From: Stomoxys calcitrans
Taxonomy: Eukaryota; Arthropoda; Insecta; Diptera; Muscidae
Length of the DNA stretch: 64,000 nucleotides
Direction: 5' to 3'
Assembly: GCF_963082655.1 (NCBI RefSeq)
Contig: NC_081553.1
Location: 32,620,301 to 32,684,300 of the forward strand
The translations under genes were made by a program, and so were the position numbers. This document shows, piece after piece, positions 1-11,345 of the stretch (positions are counted from its first letter, which is position 1; each line of letters starts with the position of its first letter). The notes under the pieces are model-generated. The model searched no databases and was not told the DNA's origin. It saw only the letters and a program-made list of their open reading frames with translations.

Positions 1-766
1 ATGGGCCAAATCGGTCAATGTTTTGATATAGCTGCCATGTAAACTGATCTTGGGTCTTGACTTCTTGAGCCTCTAGAGGGCGCAATTCTTGTCCGACTTG
101 AGTGAAATTTTGCACGTGGTGTTTTGGTATCACTTCCAACAACTGTGTTAAGTATGATTCAAATCGGTTCATAATCTGGTATAGTATATATAAACCTATC
201 TTGGATCTTTATATCTTAAGCCAATAGAGCGCGCAATTCTCATCCGATTTGACTGAAATGTATCATGAGGTGTTTTGTTAAGACTTCCAATAACTGTGCT
301 AAGTATGGCGCAAATCGGAACATAACCTGATATAGCTGCCATTTAAACCGATCTAGGATCTTGACTTCTTGAGCCTCTAGAGGGCGCAATTCTTATCCGA
401 TATGGCAGAAATTTTGTACAACGGCTTCTCTCCTGACCTTCAACATACGTATTTTATATGGTCTGAATCGATCAATAGCTTGATACAGCTCACATATAAA
501 CTTATCTCCCGATTTTGCTTCTTTAGCCCCTACAAGGCGCAATTTTTATCCGAATGAGCTGAAATATTACTCAATGGCTTCTAAAATGTTCAGCATTCAT
601 TTATGGTCCGAATCTGACTGTAACTTGATATAGCTCCAATCGTATAATAGTTCTAATTCAGAATTCTTTTTGTTTGCCTAAAAAGAGAAACCGCGCATAG
701 AACTCGACAAATGCGATCCATGGTGGAGGGTATATAAGATTCGGCCCAGCCGAACAAAGGTTTGTT
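1..766 (-). repeat. Family A interspersed repeat, reverse orientation, cut by window edge
   Basis: This stretch is made of diverged units of about 150 bp carrying the reverse complement of the family A unit (GATCGGTTTATATGGCAGC ... CTCTAGAGG). It ends in the family head read backwards: ATGGTGGAGGGTATATAAG followed by a degenerate TTCGGCC palindrome near 745-757. No gene is visible. Confidence 0.85.
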
Positions 767-2543
767 TTTTCCTGTTTGCAGGGCCGTTACCGATATCTTC
801 TTCTTCTTATACATAAAATTGAATTTGTGTTTGTTTGTTTATTTGTTTGTTTGTTCCGTATAGACTCAAACACGGCTCAACCGATTACCTTAAAATTTTC
901 ACAGATTGTGTGGGTTGGTCTGGAAAGGAAACACAGGCTATATAATTTTTTGATATTGGAAGGGGTGCGGACTCTTCCCCTTACCCCAAAAGTACTATCC
1001 AAAAATAAAAGTGGACCGATCGGAACAATATGGGACTCAAATGAAAGGTATTCAGGTGCAGAGTACGAAATGGAGTCCTAGTAGCTGGGGGGCCGCCCCA
1101 ACCCCAAAACCCCCTAAAAAAGATGTTTTGGACAATCATGACAATATGGGACTCAACTGAAAGATGTTCGGGAGTAGATTGCGAATATGGATAGGAAGGA
1201 GAAATAGGGTTTATAATTTCTTGATTTCCGAAGGGGGCGGACCCTCCCCCGTTACCCAAAATCAAAAGTGGACCGATCGGGACAATATGGGTATCAAATG
1301 AAAGGTATTGGAAAATAGAATACGATTATGGTATTAAAATTTGGGTTTGAGTGTCCATCGGGCCGCCCCATCCCCGAAATTCCCCCAAACAGACATATTG
1401 GACGTTCATGTCAATATGGGCCTCAAATGAAATGTATTCGGAAGTAGATTACGAATCTGGCATACAAAATCAGTTCGAAGTATAGGGGGTCACCCTACTT
1501 CCCAAAAATGCCTTAAATGGGCATATGACCCATCATGACTATATGTGAGTCGGTTTTTTTTGTTTGTTCCGTAGAATCAAAAACGACTGAACAGATTTTC
1601 TTAACATTTTCACAGATTGTGTAAATTTGTCCGTAAGGAAACATAGACTATATAATTTTTAGATATCGGATGGGGCGGTCCCCCCCCCTTACCCCAAAAA
1701 TGCCACTCAAAACCAAAAGTGGGCATTGGAGACCAAAAAACGAATATCGTATTAAAATTTTGGTCCAAGTACCCAGCGGTCCGCCACTCAAAAACAAAAG
1801 TGGGCATTGGAGACTAGAAAAAGAATATCGTATTAAAATTTTGGTCCAAGTACCCAGCTGTCCGCCCCAACCCCAAAACTCCTCTAAACAGATATATTCG
1901 GCGTTACCATCAATATGGGACTCAAATGAAAAGTATTCGGCATTGATTACAAGTATGGCATAAAAAATTAGGTCCAAGTAATGGGAGATCGCCTCACCCC
2001 TGAATGTGCATATTAGCCGACCATTGCTATATGAGACTCAAATGAAAAGTATTTGGGAGTAGATTACAACATGACATTGAAATTTGCGTTCAAGTCTAAG
2101 TGGCGCTTCTCCTCCTAAAAATACGTCAAATAGGTTAATTGACTCAAATGAAAGGTATTTGAGAATAAAAAACGAATTTGATATCCAATTTTTGCAGCCA
2201 AATGTTTGGGGGGATATGAAGTTCAGTTCATGGGGGCGCTTTAAGGCGTCACCCCCTAAGCTGAACTTCAAATCCCACTATGGCAAATTGGAGCTCAAAT
2301 CAACTGTATTTGGGGGTAAAGAACGAATTTGATATCTATTTTCAGGGCTAAGTACCGGTGGCCGCCCCAGCCCCTAAACCCCCTCCAAACGGTTCATATT
2401 TACCGATCATTGCAATATGGGCTCAAATTAAAGGGATTTGGGAGTGTTGCACGAATTTGATATTCATTTTTCAGTCGAAATGTCTCTGCTGCCATCGCTC
2501 CCCTAAAAAGCATTTCCCATAACCCTAATTTTTAAAAACACCA
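767..2543 (+). repeat. Family E interspersed repeat
   Basis: The left end has a TTTGTTTG run and CGGCTCAACCGATT near 830-885. The body repeats GGGACTCAAATGAAAGGTATT-like blocks alternating with C-rich blocks, at irregular spacing of roughly 120-140 bp. The right end CCCTAATTTTTAAAAACACC (2524-2543) recurs in reverse where the copy at 14779 starts, which fixes that boundary. The apparent short reading frames follow the repeat and are not genes. Confidence 0.75.
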
Positions 2544-3055
2544 GATCTCGGAGTTTGGTGATGCGATTCGTTCGAAAATTGTTTGCATTCTTACAGTCAC
2601 CAAGGAGTGTAAGAAGAAGATTAAAGCCCTCTCTGAGGATGGCACAATCCGCATCGTTTGGGTGCCGGGCCATAACGGAGTAAGGGGGAATGAAAGGTCA
2701 GACGATTTGGCAGTGAAGGCCAGAGGACTGCCGTCGATAAACTTGGGTAACCCGAATCCTTTTGGGTCGACGCAGTTCGATTTAAGCGCGTTGGCAACAA
2801 ACGCGCATGAAACACTGTGGAACAGCGAAACAGTCGGTAGGACGGCGAAAATCTTATGGGGTGATACGGATCGTAAGAGGACGAGGCTATTACTGAAACG
2901 AAGTAAGAAGGAGGTCAGTATAGCTTTTGGTGCCATAACGGGATGCATAAAACTACGACCTCACTTATGCAAAATCGGTGCGGCAAGTGATGGCATGTGT
3001 AGGGCATGTGGGGAAGATGATGAGGTGTTATAGCATTTCCTAAAAATTTAAATTT
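2544..3055 (+). pseudogene. Non-LTR retrotransposon remnant: end of RNase H domain plus Cys motif
   Basis: The + strand encodes a fragment beginning around 2580. It contains WVPGHNGVRGNERSDDLA (about 2659-2712), which matches the end of the RNase H domain in R1/I/jockey-type LINE polyproteins. After a further stretch it reaches CRACGEDDE, the usual C-terminal cysteine motif of such ORF2 proteins. A stop at 3031-3033 interrupts the frame. Reverse transcriptase and endonuclease are absent, so this is a 5'-truncated dead copy. The remnant at 10265-11345 belongs to a closely related element. Confidence 0.8.
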
Positions 3056-3108
3056 TCTTCTTCGAGGTTACATTGTAGAGAGCGCAAAACAAGCCGATTA
3101 CTGATATT

Positions 3109-3344
3109 TTGGGTTGCCCAAAAAGTAATTGCGGATTTTTCATATAGTCGGCGTTGACAAATTTTTTCACAGCTTGTGACTCTGTAATTGCATTCTTTCT
3201 TCTGTCAGTTATCAGCTGTTACTTTTAGCTTACTTTAGAAAAAAAGTGTAAAAAAGTATATTTGATTAAAGTTCATTCTAAGTTTTATTAAAAAAGCATT
3301 TACTTTCTTTTAAAAAATCCGCAATTACTTTTTGGGCAACCCAA
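3109..3344 (+). mobile_element. Short mariner derivative (MITE), copy 1
   Basis: It is bounded by inverted TTGGGTTGCCCAAAAAGTAA and its complement, with a 236-bp body lacking any coding region. It has the same orientation as the transposase-bearing copy at 28167-29116 and matches that copy's two ends directly joined. Confidence 0.88.
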
Positions 3345-3544
3345 TCTATTTATTGCCTTTTCTTACTGGTATATTACTATAGAAGACTTATTAACAAAAA
3401 TGGACAATCGAGGTCCACGATTTTAAGCTCAATCATGATCCAATCAGATTGCAAATTTTGCCCAAATTTTGATTCGAACCCAGGCGTTCAGCATCACAGG
3501 CGGACATGCTAACCTCTGCGCTACGGTGGCCTAATCCTAATCAG
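3345..3544 (-). repeat. Internally deleted SINE (3451-3532) with flanking non-coding DNA
   Basis: At 3471-3532 the reverse strand carries the tRNA-like head of the window's SINE: the A-box region TAGCGCAGAGG and B-box GGGTTCGAATC. It is joined directly to the SINE tail (GCAAATTTTGCCC at about 3451-3463). The body is missing. Confidence 0.7.
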
Positions 3545-5085
3545 ATTATCTTTCACATTTTACAGATATGTATGGATTTGTAACACATTGTGACTTATAT
3601 TTGTGTGCCATTTGGCAGTTCCACATTTTTCCCAAAGTAACCCACTGTTCTCCAAGTATTGCTACACAATGTTGCAATTATCAGCAATGATATTGCTGAA
3701 AAGATAAATATGTTTATAAACAAATAAAAACAAGAAGGTTTCGGTGATGATAACTTTGATGATTTTCAAATAACAATGACGTTTTATTAGGCCTTAGCCA
3801 AAACTAAAGAAAAAAAATAACGAAATAAGACAACAACACTTTCTGTTTTATATTTTTATGAGCGAATGAGTTTGTAACACTTAATGCCTGAGAAATTCAT
3901 AAAGTTGCATGGCAATGCCTTTTAAGGCTTAGCATCATTATAATCTAAGCCAAAATGGATTGATTGTAGTGACGGTGGTATTCGTATCGTGAAAAACTGC
4001 TATTTCGCTTAGGTTTTATTGTTTTTTTCGTTTTTTTTTCATATTTCCAACCATTGTTAATTAAAGTATTATTAAGGAAAAAATTATATGTTGCAACACT
4101 CAAAACAGAAAAAGAAGAAGCAGAAAAAGATTCACTCCGCAAACATGCAACAGCTATGGATTCATAAATGTTTTATTCAAGGCCTACCATATTTAGCTGA
4201 TGACTATCAACATCATCATCATCATCATCGCCATCCAAAGCAACTATGGGGGAGCCCCATTAACCAAAACAGTTGCCACTTTTCAACACATATTGATGTG
4301 TGGGGTTTGGTTTTTCTTACAAATGCATATCTATGCGAAAAAAGTAGGCGTGTTTTGACGTGTTTCTAACGATTGTCAAGAGTAGCGTTATTGCAGCAGA
4401 CCCAATCTCAACATATCAGGCAGCGGCTGTCAAAGAAACCTACATTCAAGCCACCAATGTGGAGTTAGAGACCCACATTCAACACCTAATGTTGGTATTC
4501 CATCCTCAACTTGCAATTGTTTTTGTGATGGAAGCAAAGAAAAATCGAAAGCAATAGCCTTAGAAGCCCACTTAGTCAAATTTGGTGCCTAACGGCAGCA
4601 AACGGTGCAACATATGCTGCCTGCTGCTTGTTTTCATACTTTCACTTTCAGCTGTGTGCCTTCTCATCTCTAAACAATGAGAGTCAAAGTGGCATCCACA
4701 TGATCCATGGTTAGACTTCACCTTCCACCGTTGCCAAGCCACACATCAATCTGGCAAAATGTTGATGATCCGAGGGTTACATTTAGCTCAAACCCACTGC
4801 GATGGTTGGTTGTTATGAAATCGGCAAAAGGTGATATAAACCTTAGAAATGTAAAGCAAGCATAGCCTGAGTGGCAGTTAAAGCACAAGGTGTAGAGGCA
4901 TCTGGGGCATAGTGTTATCTAAATAGGTATGCTAAACTTTAATTTTGCAATGTCAATGAAATTAGCCATACAAAAGTGTAATTGCGCAAACATTAGTTTT
5001 ACATTTTCGAGTTATGTGCTCGATTTTATTGAAATGTATTAAAACCTACAGATTACACTTCTTTGGTGATCTTTAAAGAAAATAA
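3545..5085. other. Non-coding, apparently low-copy DNA
   Basis: I see no repeat family from this window and no convincing gene. A CAT microsatellite lies at about 4209-4230; it gives a His run in one frame. Stretches near 4560-4700 are less AT-rich than the surroundings and could hold regulatory DNA or an unseen exon, but nothing supports that directly. Confidence 0.5.
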
Positions 5086-6945
5086 AAACAAGTAAAATCG
5101 TGCTAAGTTCGGCCGGGCCGAATCTTATATACCCTCCACCATGGATCGCATTTGTCGTGTTCTTTTCCCGGCATCTCTTCTTAGGCAAAACAAGTAAGAA
5201 GGCGGCCCGGCCGAACTTTGGATACCCACCACCTCGGGTATATATGTGAACCACATATCGTCAAAATCCAGCGAAAAATGCATACCTTATGCCCCATAGC
5301 AGCTCTATAGATATCATCCGATTTAGACCAAATGCTTATAAGTCCAAATCTGGACCGATCTGAGCCAAATTGAAGACGAATATCGAAGGGGACAACTCAT
5401 TGTCCCAAATTTCGGCCACATCGGACAATAAATGCGCTTTTATGGGCCCAAGACCTTAAATTGAGAGATCGGTCTATATGGCAGCTATATCCAAATCTGA
5501 ACCGATCAGAGTCAAATAGACAAAAAAATGTCGAAGGGCCCAAGGCAACTCACTGTCCCAAATTTCAGAAAAATCGGATAATAAATATGGCTTTTATGGG
5601 CCTAAGACCATAAATCGGAGGATCGGTCTATATGGCAGCTATATCCAAATCTGAACCGATCTGGGCCAAATTGACGAAGGATATTGAAAAGCCTAACACA
5701 ACTCACTGTGCCAATAATAATCGGATAATAAATGTGGCTTTTATGGGCCTAAGACCCTAAATCGGCAGGTCGGTCTATATGGGGGCTGTATCAAGGTATA
5801 GTCCGATATAGCCCATCTTCGAACTTAACCTGCTTATGGACAAAAAAGAATCTGTGCAAAATTTCAGCTCAATATATCAATTTTTAAAGACTGTAGCGTG
5901 ATTTCAACAGACGGACGGACGGACTTGTCTAGATCGTCTTAGATTTTTACGCTGATCAAGAATATATATACTTTCAAGTCAAAACCCAAGATCGGTTTAT
6001 ATGGCAGCTATATCAGGTTATGAACCGATTTGAACCTTATTTGGCACAGTTGTTGAAAGTCATAATAAAATACGTCACGCAAAATTTCTTTCCAATCGGA
6101 TCAGAATTGCGCACTCTAGAGGCTCAAGAAGTCAAGACCCAAGACCGGTTTATATGGCAGCTATATCAGTTTATGGACCGATTTGAACCATACTTGTCAC
6201 AGTTGTTGGATATCATAACAAAATACGACGTGCAAAATTTCATTCCAATCGGATAAGAATTGCGCTCTCTAGAGGCTCAAGAAGTCAAGACCCAAGATCG
6301 GTTTATATGGCAGCTATATCAGGTTATTAACCGATTTGAACCTTATTTGACAGAGTTATTGAAAGTCATAATAAAATACGTCACGCTAATTTCAGCCAAA
6401 TTGTATAGAAATTGCGCCCTCTAGAAGCTCAAGAAGTCAACTTCCAAGATCGGTTTATATGACAGCTATATCAGGTTATCCACCGACTTGAACCATACTT
6501 GGCACAGTTGTTGGATAACAAAACACGTCGTGCAAAATTTCATTCTAATCGCATAAGAATTGCGCGCTCTAGAGGCTCAAGAAATCAAGACCCAAGATCG
6601 GTTTATATGGCAGCTTTATCAGGTTATTGACCGATTTGAAACATATTTGGCACAGTTGTTGGATATCATAACAAAACACGTCGTGCAAAATTTCATTCCA
6701 ATCGGATAATAATTGCGCACTCTAGAGGCTCAAGAAGTCAAGACCCAAGATCGGTTTATATGACAGCTATATCAGGTTATGGACCGATTTGAAAAATATT
6801 TGACACAGTCATTGGAAGTCATAATAAAACACCTCGTGCAAAATTTCAACCGAATCGGATAAGAATTGTGCCCTTTAGTTGCTCAAGAAGTCAAAACCCG
6901 AGATCGCTTTATATGGCAGCTATACCAAAGCATGGATCGAAATTT
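5086..6945 (+). repeat. Family A repeat interrupted by a family B repeat
   Basis: A family A head (palindrome TTCGGCCGGGCCGAA, then TATATACCCTCCACCATGG) starts near 5087. After about 80 bp a family B head starts (near 5188, GAACTTTGGATACCCACCACC) and B runs to about 5970, with the GACG-rich stretch at about 5910. Family A units then resume. Starts of GATCGGTTTATATGG-type units at 6143 and 6296 are 153 bp apart. The B copy therefore inserted into, or recombined with, an A copy. Confidence 0.8.
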
Positions 6946-7160
6946 GTGTGCCCTGGGGGACCACCCTAGGCCCCAAAACACCCCTTAATCGGACATATTT
7001 ACCAACCATGGCAATATGGGACTCAAATAAAAGGTATTTGAGAGTATAATACGAATCTGATATCCAAATTTTGGATCAAGGGTTTGTGGAGGCCGCCCAC
7101 ACCAAAACAAACCCCAAAGAGGACATATTTACCGACCATAGCAATATGGTCAGGATATAA
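6946..7160 (+). repeat. Family E fragment
   Basis: CCCCAAAACACCCCTTAATC and GGGACTCAAATAAAAGGTATT-like blocks match the family E body. No coding signal is present. Confidence 0.6.
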
Positions 7161-7285
7161 CTAGACTACTTCAAGGAGAGAGGGAGAGAGAGTTTGTGAA
7201 AATAGTGAAACTAGAAATCAAGGAATTAAGCATATACAAAAATCCATAGGGATTTCTTGTTGTGACCTTCCATTGTCCTATTTTA

Positions 7286-7500
7286 GGGGGGCCTTCTTTT
7301 TATTGTCGAGTCCGAACGGCGTGCCGCAGTGCGATACCTATTTGGGGAGAAGTTTTAACATGGCATAGTACCTCACAAATGTCGCCAGCACTTGGAGGGG
7401 ATAATCACCGCAAATTTTATTTCTGGTGTTCTCGCAAGGTTTCGAACCCAGGCGTTCAACGTCATAGGCAGACATGCTAACCTCTTCGCTATGGTGGCCT
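7286..7500 (-). mobile_element. tRNA-derived SINE, 3'-truncated
   Basis: Read on the - strand it starts with AGGCCACCATAGCGAAGAGG (A-box-like), then TGGGTTCGAAACC (B-box-like). The family body follows, ending near the GCCGTTCGGACTCG segment. The tail seen in full copies at 40980 and 50096 is missing. Confidence 0.8.
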
Positions 7501-8440
7501 TTAATTGGCTGCTCATAGTATTTATCGATAATATCGCCATGTATACTGATTTTCACAATTGATTTATTAGATGACAGAGGACCTAAATTTAATCTGATTT
7601 AAAATATAGAGAGCTATTAACCTTCCTTCCATCTACGCCAAGTATGGTCGTCGATACTGGCCCTCATTTCGGAAAAGCCCCCATTTATAAAAATAAATCG
7701 ATTTGTCTTGTAGACAGAAAAACTTTTAATCGAATTTTTAACCAATTTACATGACATCTTAGACTAAAACCAATTGTTTGAACATTTTGACTAAGAATTA
7801 CGCATATTTAACTTTTCAATATAGTCCTCATATAGACCAATATCTCGATTTGACTTTCGAAAGCACAGAGAAGTCCAATTTCATCAGTTTTAGCATCTTC
7901 TTCCAAATACTTGGTTTTAATTCCAAGTTCTTGTTCGTCGTGACATTCTTAGTCTATGTTTCAATTAATAGGTATGGAACCTAAAAATCCGTTCATCAGA
8001 TATAACTTCTTGGGATCCTATAAACCTCAATTTTCATCCGACTAAACTGACATTTTCTTCTAAAATTTTTTTTTTAAATCAAATGGTAACACAGAAATTG
8101 TGGATCATGCTGACTGTCTTATAGGGCCCTCTTATAATCAGATACTCAGTTGCGACTTCTTAACCCCCAAGCCCAAATTTTTATTCTCATTGTGATGTTC
8201 AGGGTTTTCATCCGCATAAACACAGTGTTAGGCTTTTAGATAAAAAATTAAGCTCCATGAATAAAGAAATCAAACAAACGACACTTGCTTACCACTATCA
8301 TTACAAAGTAGCACACAATGACCTTCTGTGTTGAAGCCGATACAAATTGAATCAACTTTTGTTTACACGAACAACAAGCTAAAATTAAGAAACAGGGTTG
8401 CCGCAAAATAATTTTATTTAATACTAACTGCATAAGTGTT
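7501..8440. other. Diverged non-coding DNA
   Basis: AT-rich sequence. Parts near 7610-8180 look like very old relatives of the family A/B units (phrases such as ATATAGACCAATATCTCGATTTGACTT), but they are too diverged to delimit. No gene is supported. Confidence 0.4.
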
Positions 8441-8446
8441 TACCCC

Positions 8447-8515
8447 TTTCATATGGGAACAAAAAACCGCTGACGCTAGCGCCAGATGCCAGCGGCATGA
8501 GAGTCCCATATGAAA
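8447..8515. repeat. Nested hairpin
   Basis: TTTCATATGGGA at 8447-8458 is the exact inverse complement of TCCCATATGAAA at 8504-8515. Inside it, CCGCTG at 8467-8472 pairs with CAGCGG at 8490-8495. It could be the two ends of a small transposon remnant or a structured site. Confidence 0.7.
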
Positions 8516-8899
8516 TGCTTGTAAAACAACATGACGCTGACTCATGACACTTTTATTTGATTAAGACTCTAAAATTTGGTATTCTGTTCTTCTTTTTACG
8601 CGGAAAATTTTCCAACTTCACATAAAAAAGTATGTATAAGCAAAAAACATATGAAATAAATAAAAGCCTTTTTAGCGCTAATGGATTAAAAGAATATCCC
8701 AAAATAGTGTTAAACCTAGTGTAATAAAGAGTGATTTTGTAACTATTATCTTCTTGACAATATTGGTTTAAACTGCTTATGCACGTTCCGATTTTTGTTT
8801 CACTGTCAAACATCTTCAGTTTGGCCTATAATTACACCTAAACGCTGGCAAATTATTGAATTTTATTATCGAAATGCGTGCGAAAGAGTAGCGTAAGAA

Positions 8900-8983
8900 A
8901 GCGAACGAATCGCGTTAGGAAGCGAACGAAATGTGTTAGGGAGCGAACGAATCGCGTTAGGAACCGAACGAATCGCGTTAGCT
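8900..8983. repeat. 21-bp minisatellite, four units
   Basis: Four tandem copies of AGCGAACGAATCGCGTTAGGA with a few substitutions. The unit is a multiple of three, so one reverse frame stays open and reads as a repeated Arg-Phe-Val motif. I see no sign that it is translated. Confidence 0.85.
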
Positions 8984-10002
8984 GATGAGATCTCAAGGGC
9001 TTCGAAGTGAACGACTGCGCACCATGCCACACGTCTGATGGTTTTATCTGCTCGATCGAAAGGTGTGACATTAAGTACAGACTGTCAAATGAACCAAGTG
9101 AGAAATATTCCACTTATCTCATCAAAAAAGGACGCCGAAACACGACAGTCAATGTGACCATCTGTGCCAAGATATAAATGTCCATTCCCACATCATTTCG
9201 GATACCCTTCTTACCAGTATGTATGAATGTGAATAGCGATGTGCTGGTAAGTCAAAACCAGCGAATGTTTGTATGAACAAATATAAGTTCGGATAACTGT
9301 TGCTGGCATATGAGTATTTACGTAAATAACTGCGGGCGGACACTAAAGCACAGTGGATAGAGAGAGGACAAGTGCACAGTGGCCATGGTTGTCGTAACAT
9401 GCAAAATGTAAAGTCAATGAGCATAATATTCGGGGACGGACAAAGCCCAAAAATATGTATTATGTACGAGTCGACAATGAACAGCTACTTTCATTCCATA
9501 CCAGGGACTTAAAGTCATTACTTTAGTATTATTTCCAACCGAGGAGTGCCGTAGTACCCCCGCGACCGTCTCGGGTACCTTTTTAACAGTACGAATTTTT
9601 TGAACAATTCGAATGTTTTCGAGTCTTTTTAATCCTAAAAAATGAAAAGTTCTGACTTTATGAAACAAGCCACGGTAATATAGGGATATTCACTTGGTAG
9701 TCGCTCGAATCATATGTGTCCAACTGTCGAAATTGCGTTATGCGGATCGTTTGGAGATTGTAAGGGGGTCAGTTTAGATTTAGTCGCCTCATTGGACTAT
9801 TTGCACCTTTACAAGATTTGGGAGAGTAGCAAGGGCCCTGACACTTGTCTTCGAATATCTATATGAGATTCGTGATCTACACACAAAATGTAGGTGTCAT
9901 ATGGTATCGATCAGTCCATATGGTTGTTTTGGAGGTTATGGGGTGGGGCGTTGCTTCTAGGTACTTGGGTCAAAATTTTCGATTTTGGGTTATTATAAAT
10001 GT
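8984..10002. other. Non-coding DNA without recognised features
   Basis: Low-copy sequence with no supported gene. The last 120 bases or so (9885-9990) resemble degraded family E sequence (GGTTATGGGGTGGGGCG and similar). Confidence 0.4.
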
Positions 10003-10225
10003 AATGCAAATTTTCCTATGAACATTCCATTAAAAAACAGGGACAAAACATCTTAAATATCAATGAGTGCTGCCCGATTGAAGTTTAAACTCAATTATAA
10101 GGTACCTCCTTTTTATAGGCCAGTCCGAACGGCGTGCCACATGTTATCACTTGCTGCACCGCATTGCGACATCTCTTTGGGAGAGAAGTTTTTACTATCA
10201 ATGTACAATCAAAAATGTCATCACT
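10003..10225 (-). mobile_element. SINE tail fragment
   Basis: On the - strand this matches the second half of the SINE family: the GCCGTTCGGACT segment, the block before CACTCATTGAT, and the GGAATGTTCATAGG-like end. The tRNA-like head is missing. Confidence 0.7.
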
Positions 10226-10264
10226 AATGTAGTCTCGCATATATCGCAAAAGATGGTAATGCTT

Positions 10265-11345
10265 TGTCGTCGGTTAAGTTAAGTTAGGTTAGGTTGAATA
10301 GTGGGTGCAGATATTAATCTGCACCATGCCACTATGGACATACACCTAAGCCAGTAATCGGTTTGTTGTGCGCTCTTAAAACTAAAAAGTAACCTCGAAA
10401 AAGAAAATTTTAAGTTAGGAATTTCGTGCTACTTACAATATCTTTAATTGTTTTCCATACCACTGCCCTAAGTTGGTTCATGTCTGGTATCGTAACCCAC
10501 CTAAGTACCGGTGTCTGTAAGCCGCGAAAGCCGGTCAATGATAGGAATCATAGGAAATGATCCAATGTCTCATTATCTTCCTCACATGCTATTACTTGCG
10601 GCCACGATTTTGCATAAGTGAGCTCGTAGTTCTATGTGTCCCGTTATGACACCAAAAGCTATACTGACCTCCTTCTTACTTCCTTTCAGTAATAGCCACG
10701 TCTTCTCACGATCCGGATCAGCTCATAGGATTTTCACCGTCCTACAGAATTTTTCGCAGTGTAACATGCGTGTTTGTCGCCTACGCCCTTAAATCGGATG
10801 TCGACCCGAAAGGCTTCGAGTAAACCAAGTTAATTGACGGCAGTCTGGCCTTCACTGCCAAATCGTCTGCTTTCTCATTCCGCCTTACTCCGTTATGGCC
10901 CGCCAGTCAAACGATGCGGATTGTTCCATCCTCAGACAAGGCGTTAAACTCCTTCTTACACTGCAACACTTCGTTACCTTACCCTCCTGGTTGTTATTGC
11001 TCTTACGTCCATTTTACTGTACGTAAAGATGTTCACACTAGACGTCCTCGCGTTAGCACCACACCAGCTCAAGCATTCCGTAATCGCCCGGATCTCTGCC
11101 TGCAGGACCATATTATGGTCAGGCACTCTAAAACAGATTTCAGTCCCTGGGATATCAATGTAGACCCCCAGGCCCACTCTGTCCCCTAGCTTTGATCCAT
11201 CTGTGTAACATGATCTTCCAGACGGCAATATTAGAGTTCCGTCAGTCGTCGGTTAGGGCGTTATGTAAAGGGCCCAAAACCTTTGGTCCTGAGAAATCTT
11301 CTCCCACATCTCTGATTGGCTGTTTCACTGTGTAATCTGTAAGGC
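10265..11345 (-). pseudogene. Non-LTR retrotransposon remnant: RNase H domain
   Basis: The - strand encodes CYTDGSKLGDRVGLGVYID from about 11213, the start of an RNase H domain (YTDGSK with the catalytic Asp), followed by a region with the ITECLSW motif. Frameshifts and stops follow, and other frames continue with a sequence matching the 2544-3055 remnant (KKEFNALSEDGTIRIVW, GHNGVR). The 3' end is near the GGTTAGGTTAGGTT stretch at about 10280. No reverse transcriptase is present. Confidence 0.78.

Noticed and set aside
4088..4369. A 93-residue frame with a His run
   Set aside because: The His run is a CAT microsatellite. There are no conserved features, signal, or splice context to support translation.
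10275..10300. GGTTAGGTTAGGTT resembling a telomere repeat
   Set aside because: Only a few units, at the 3' end of a LINE remnant, where such short runs are common in flies. There is no array.
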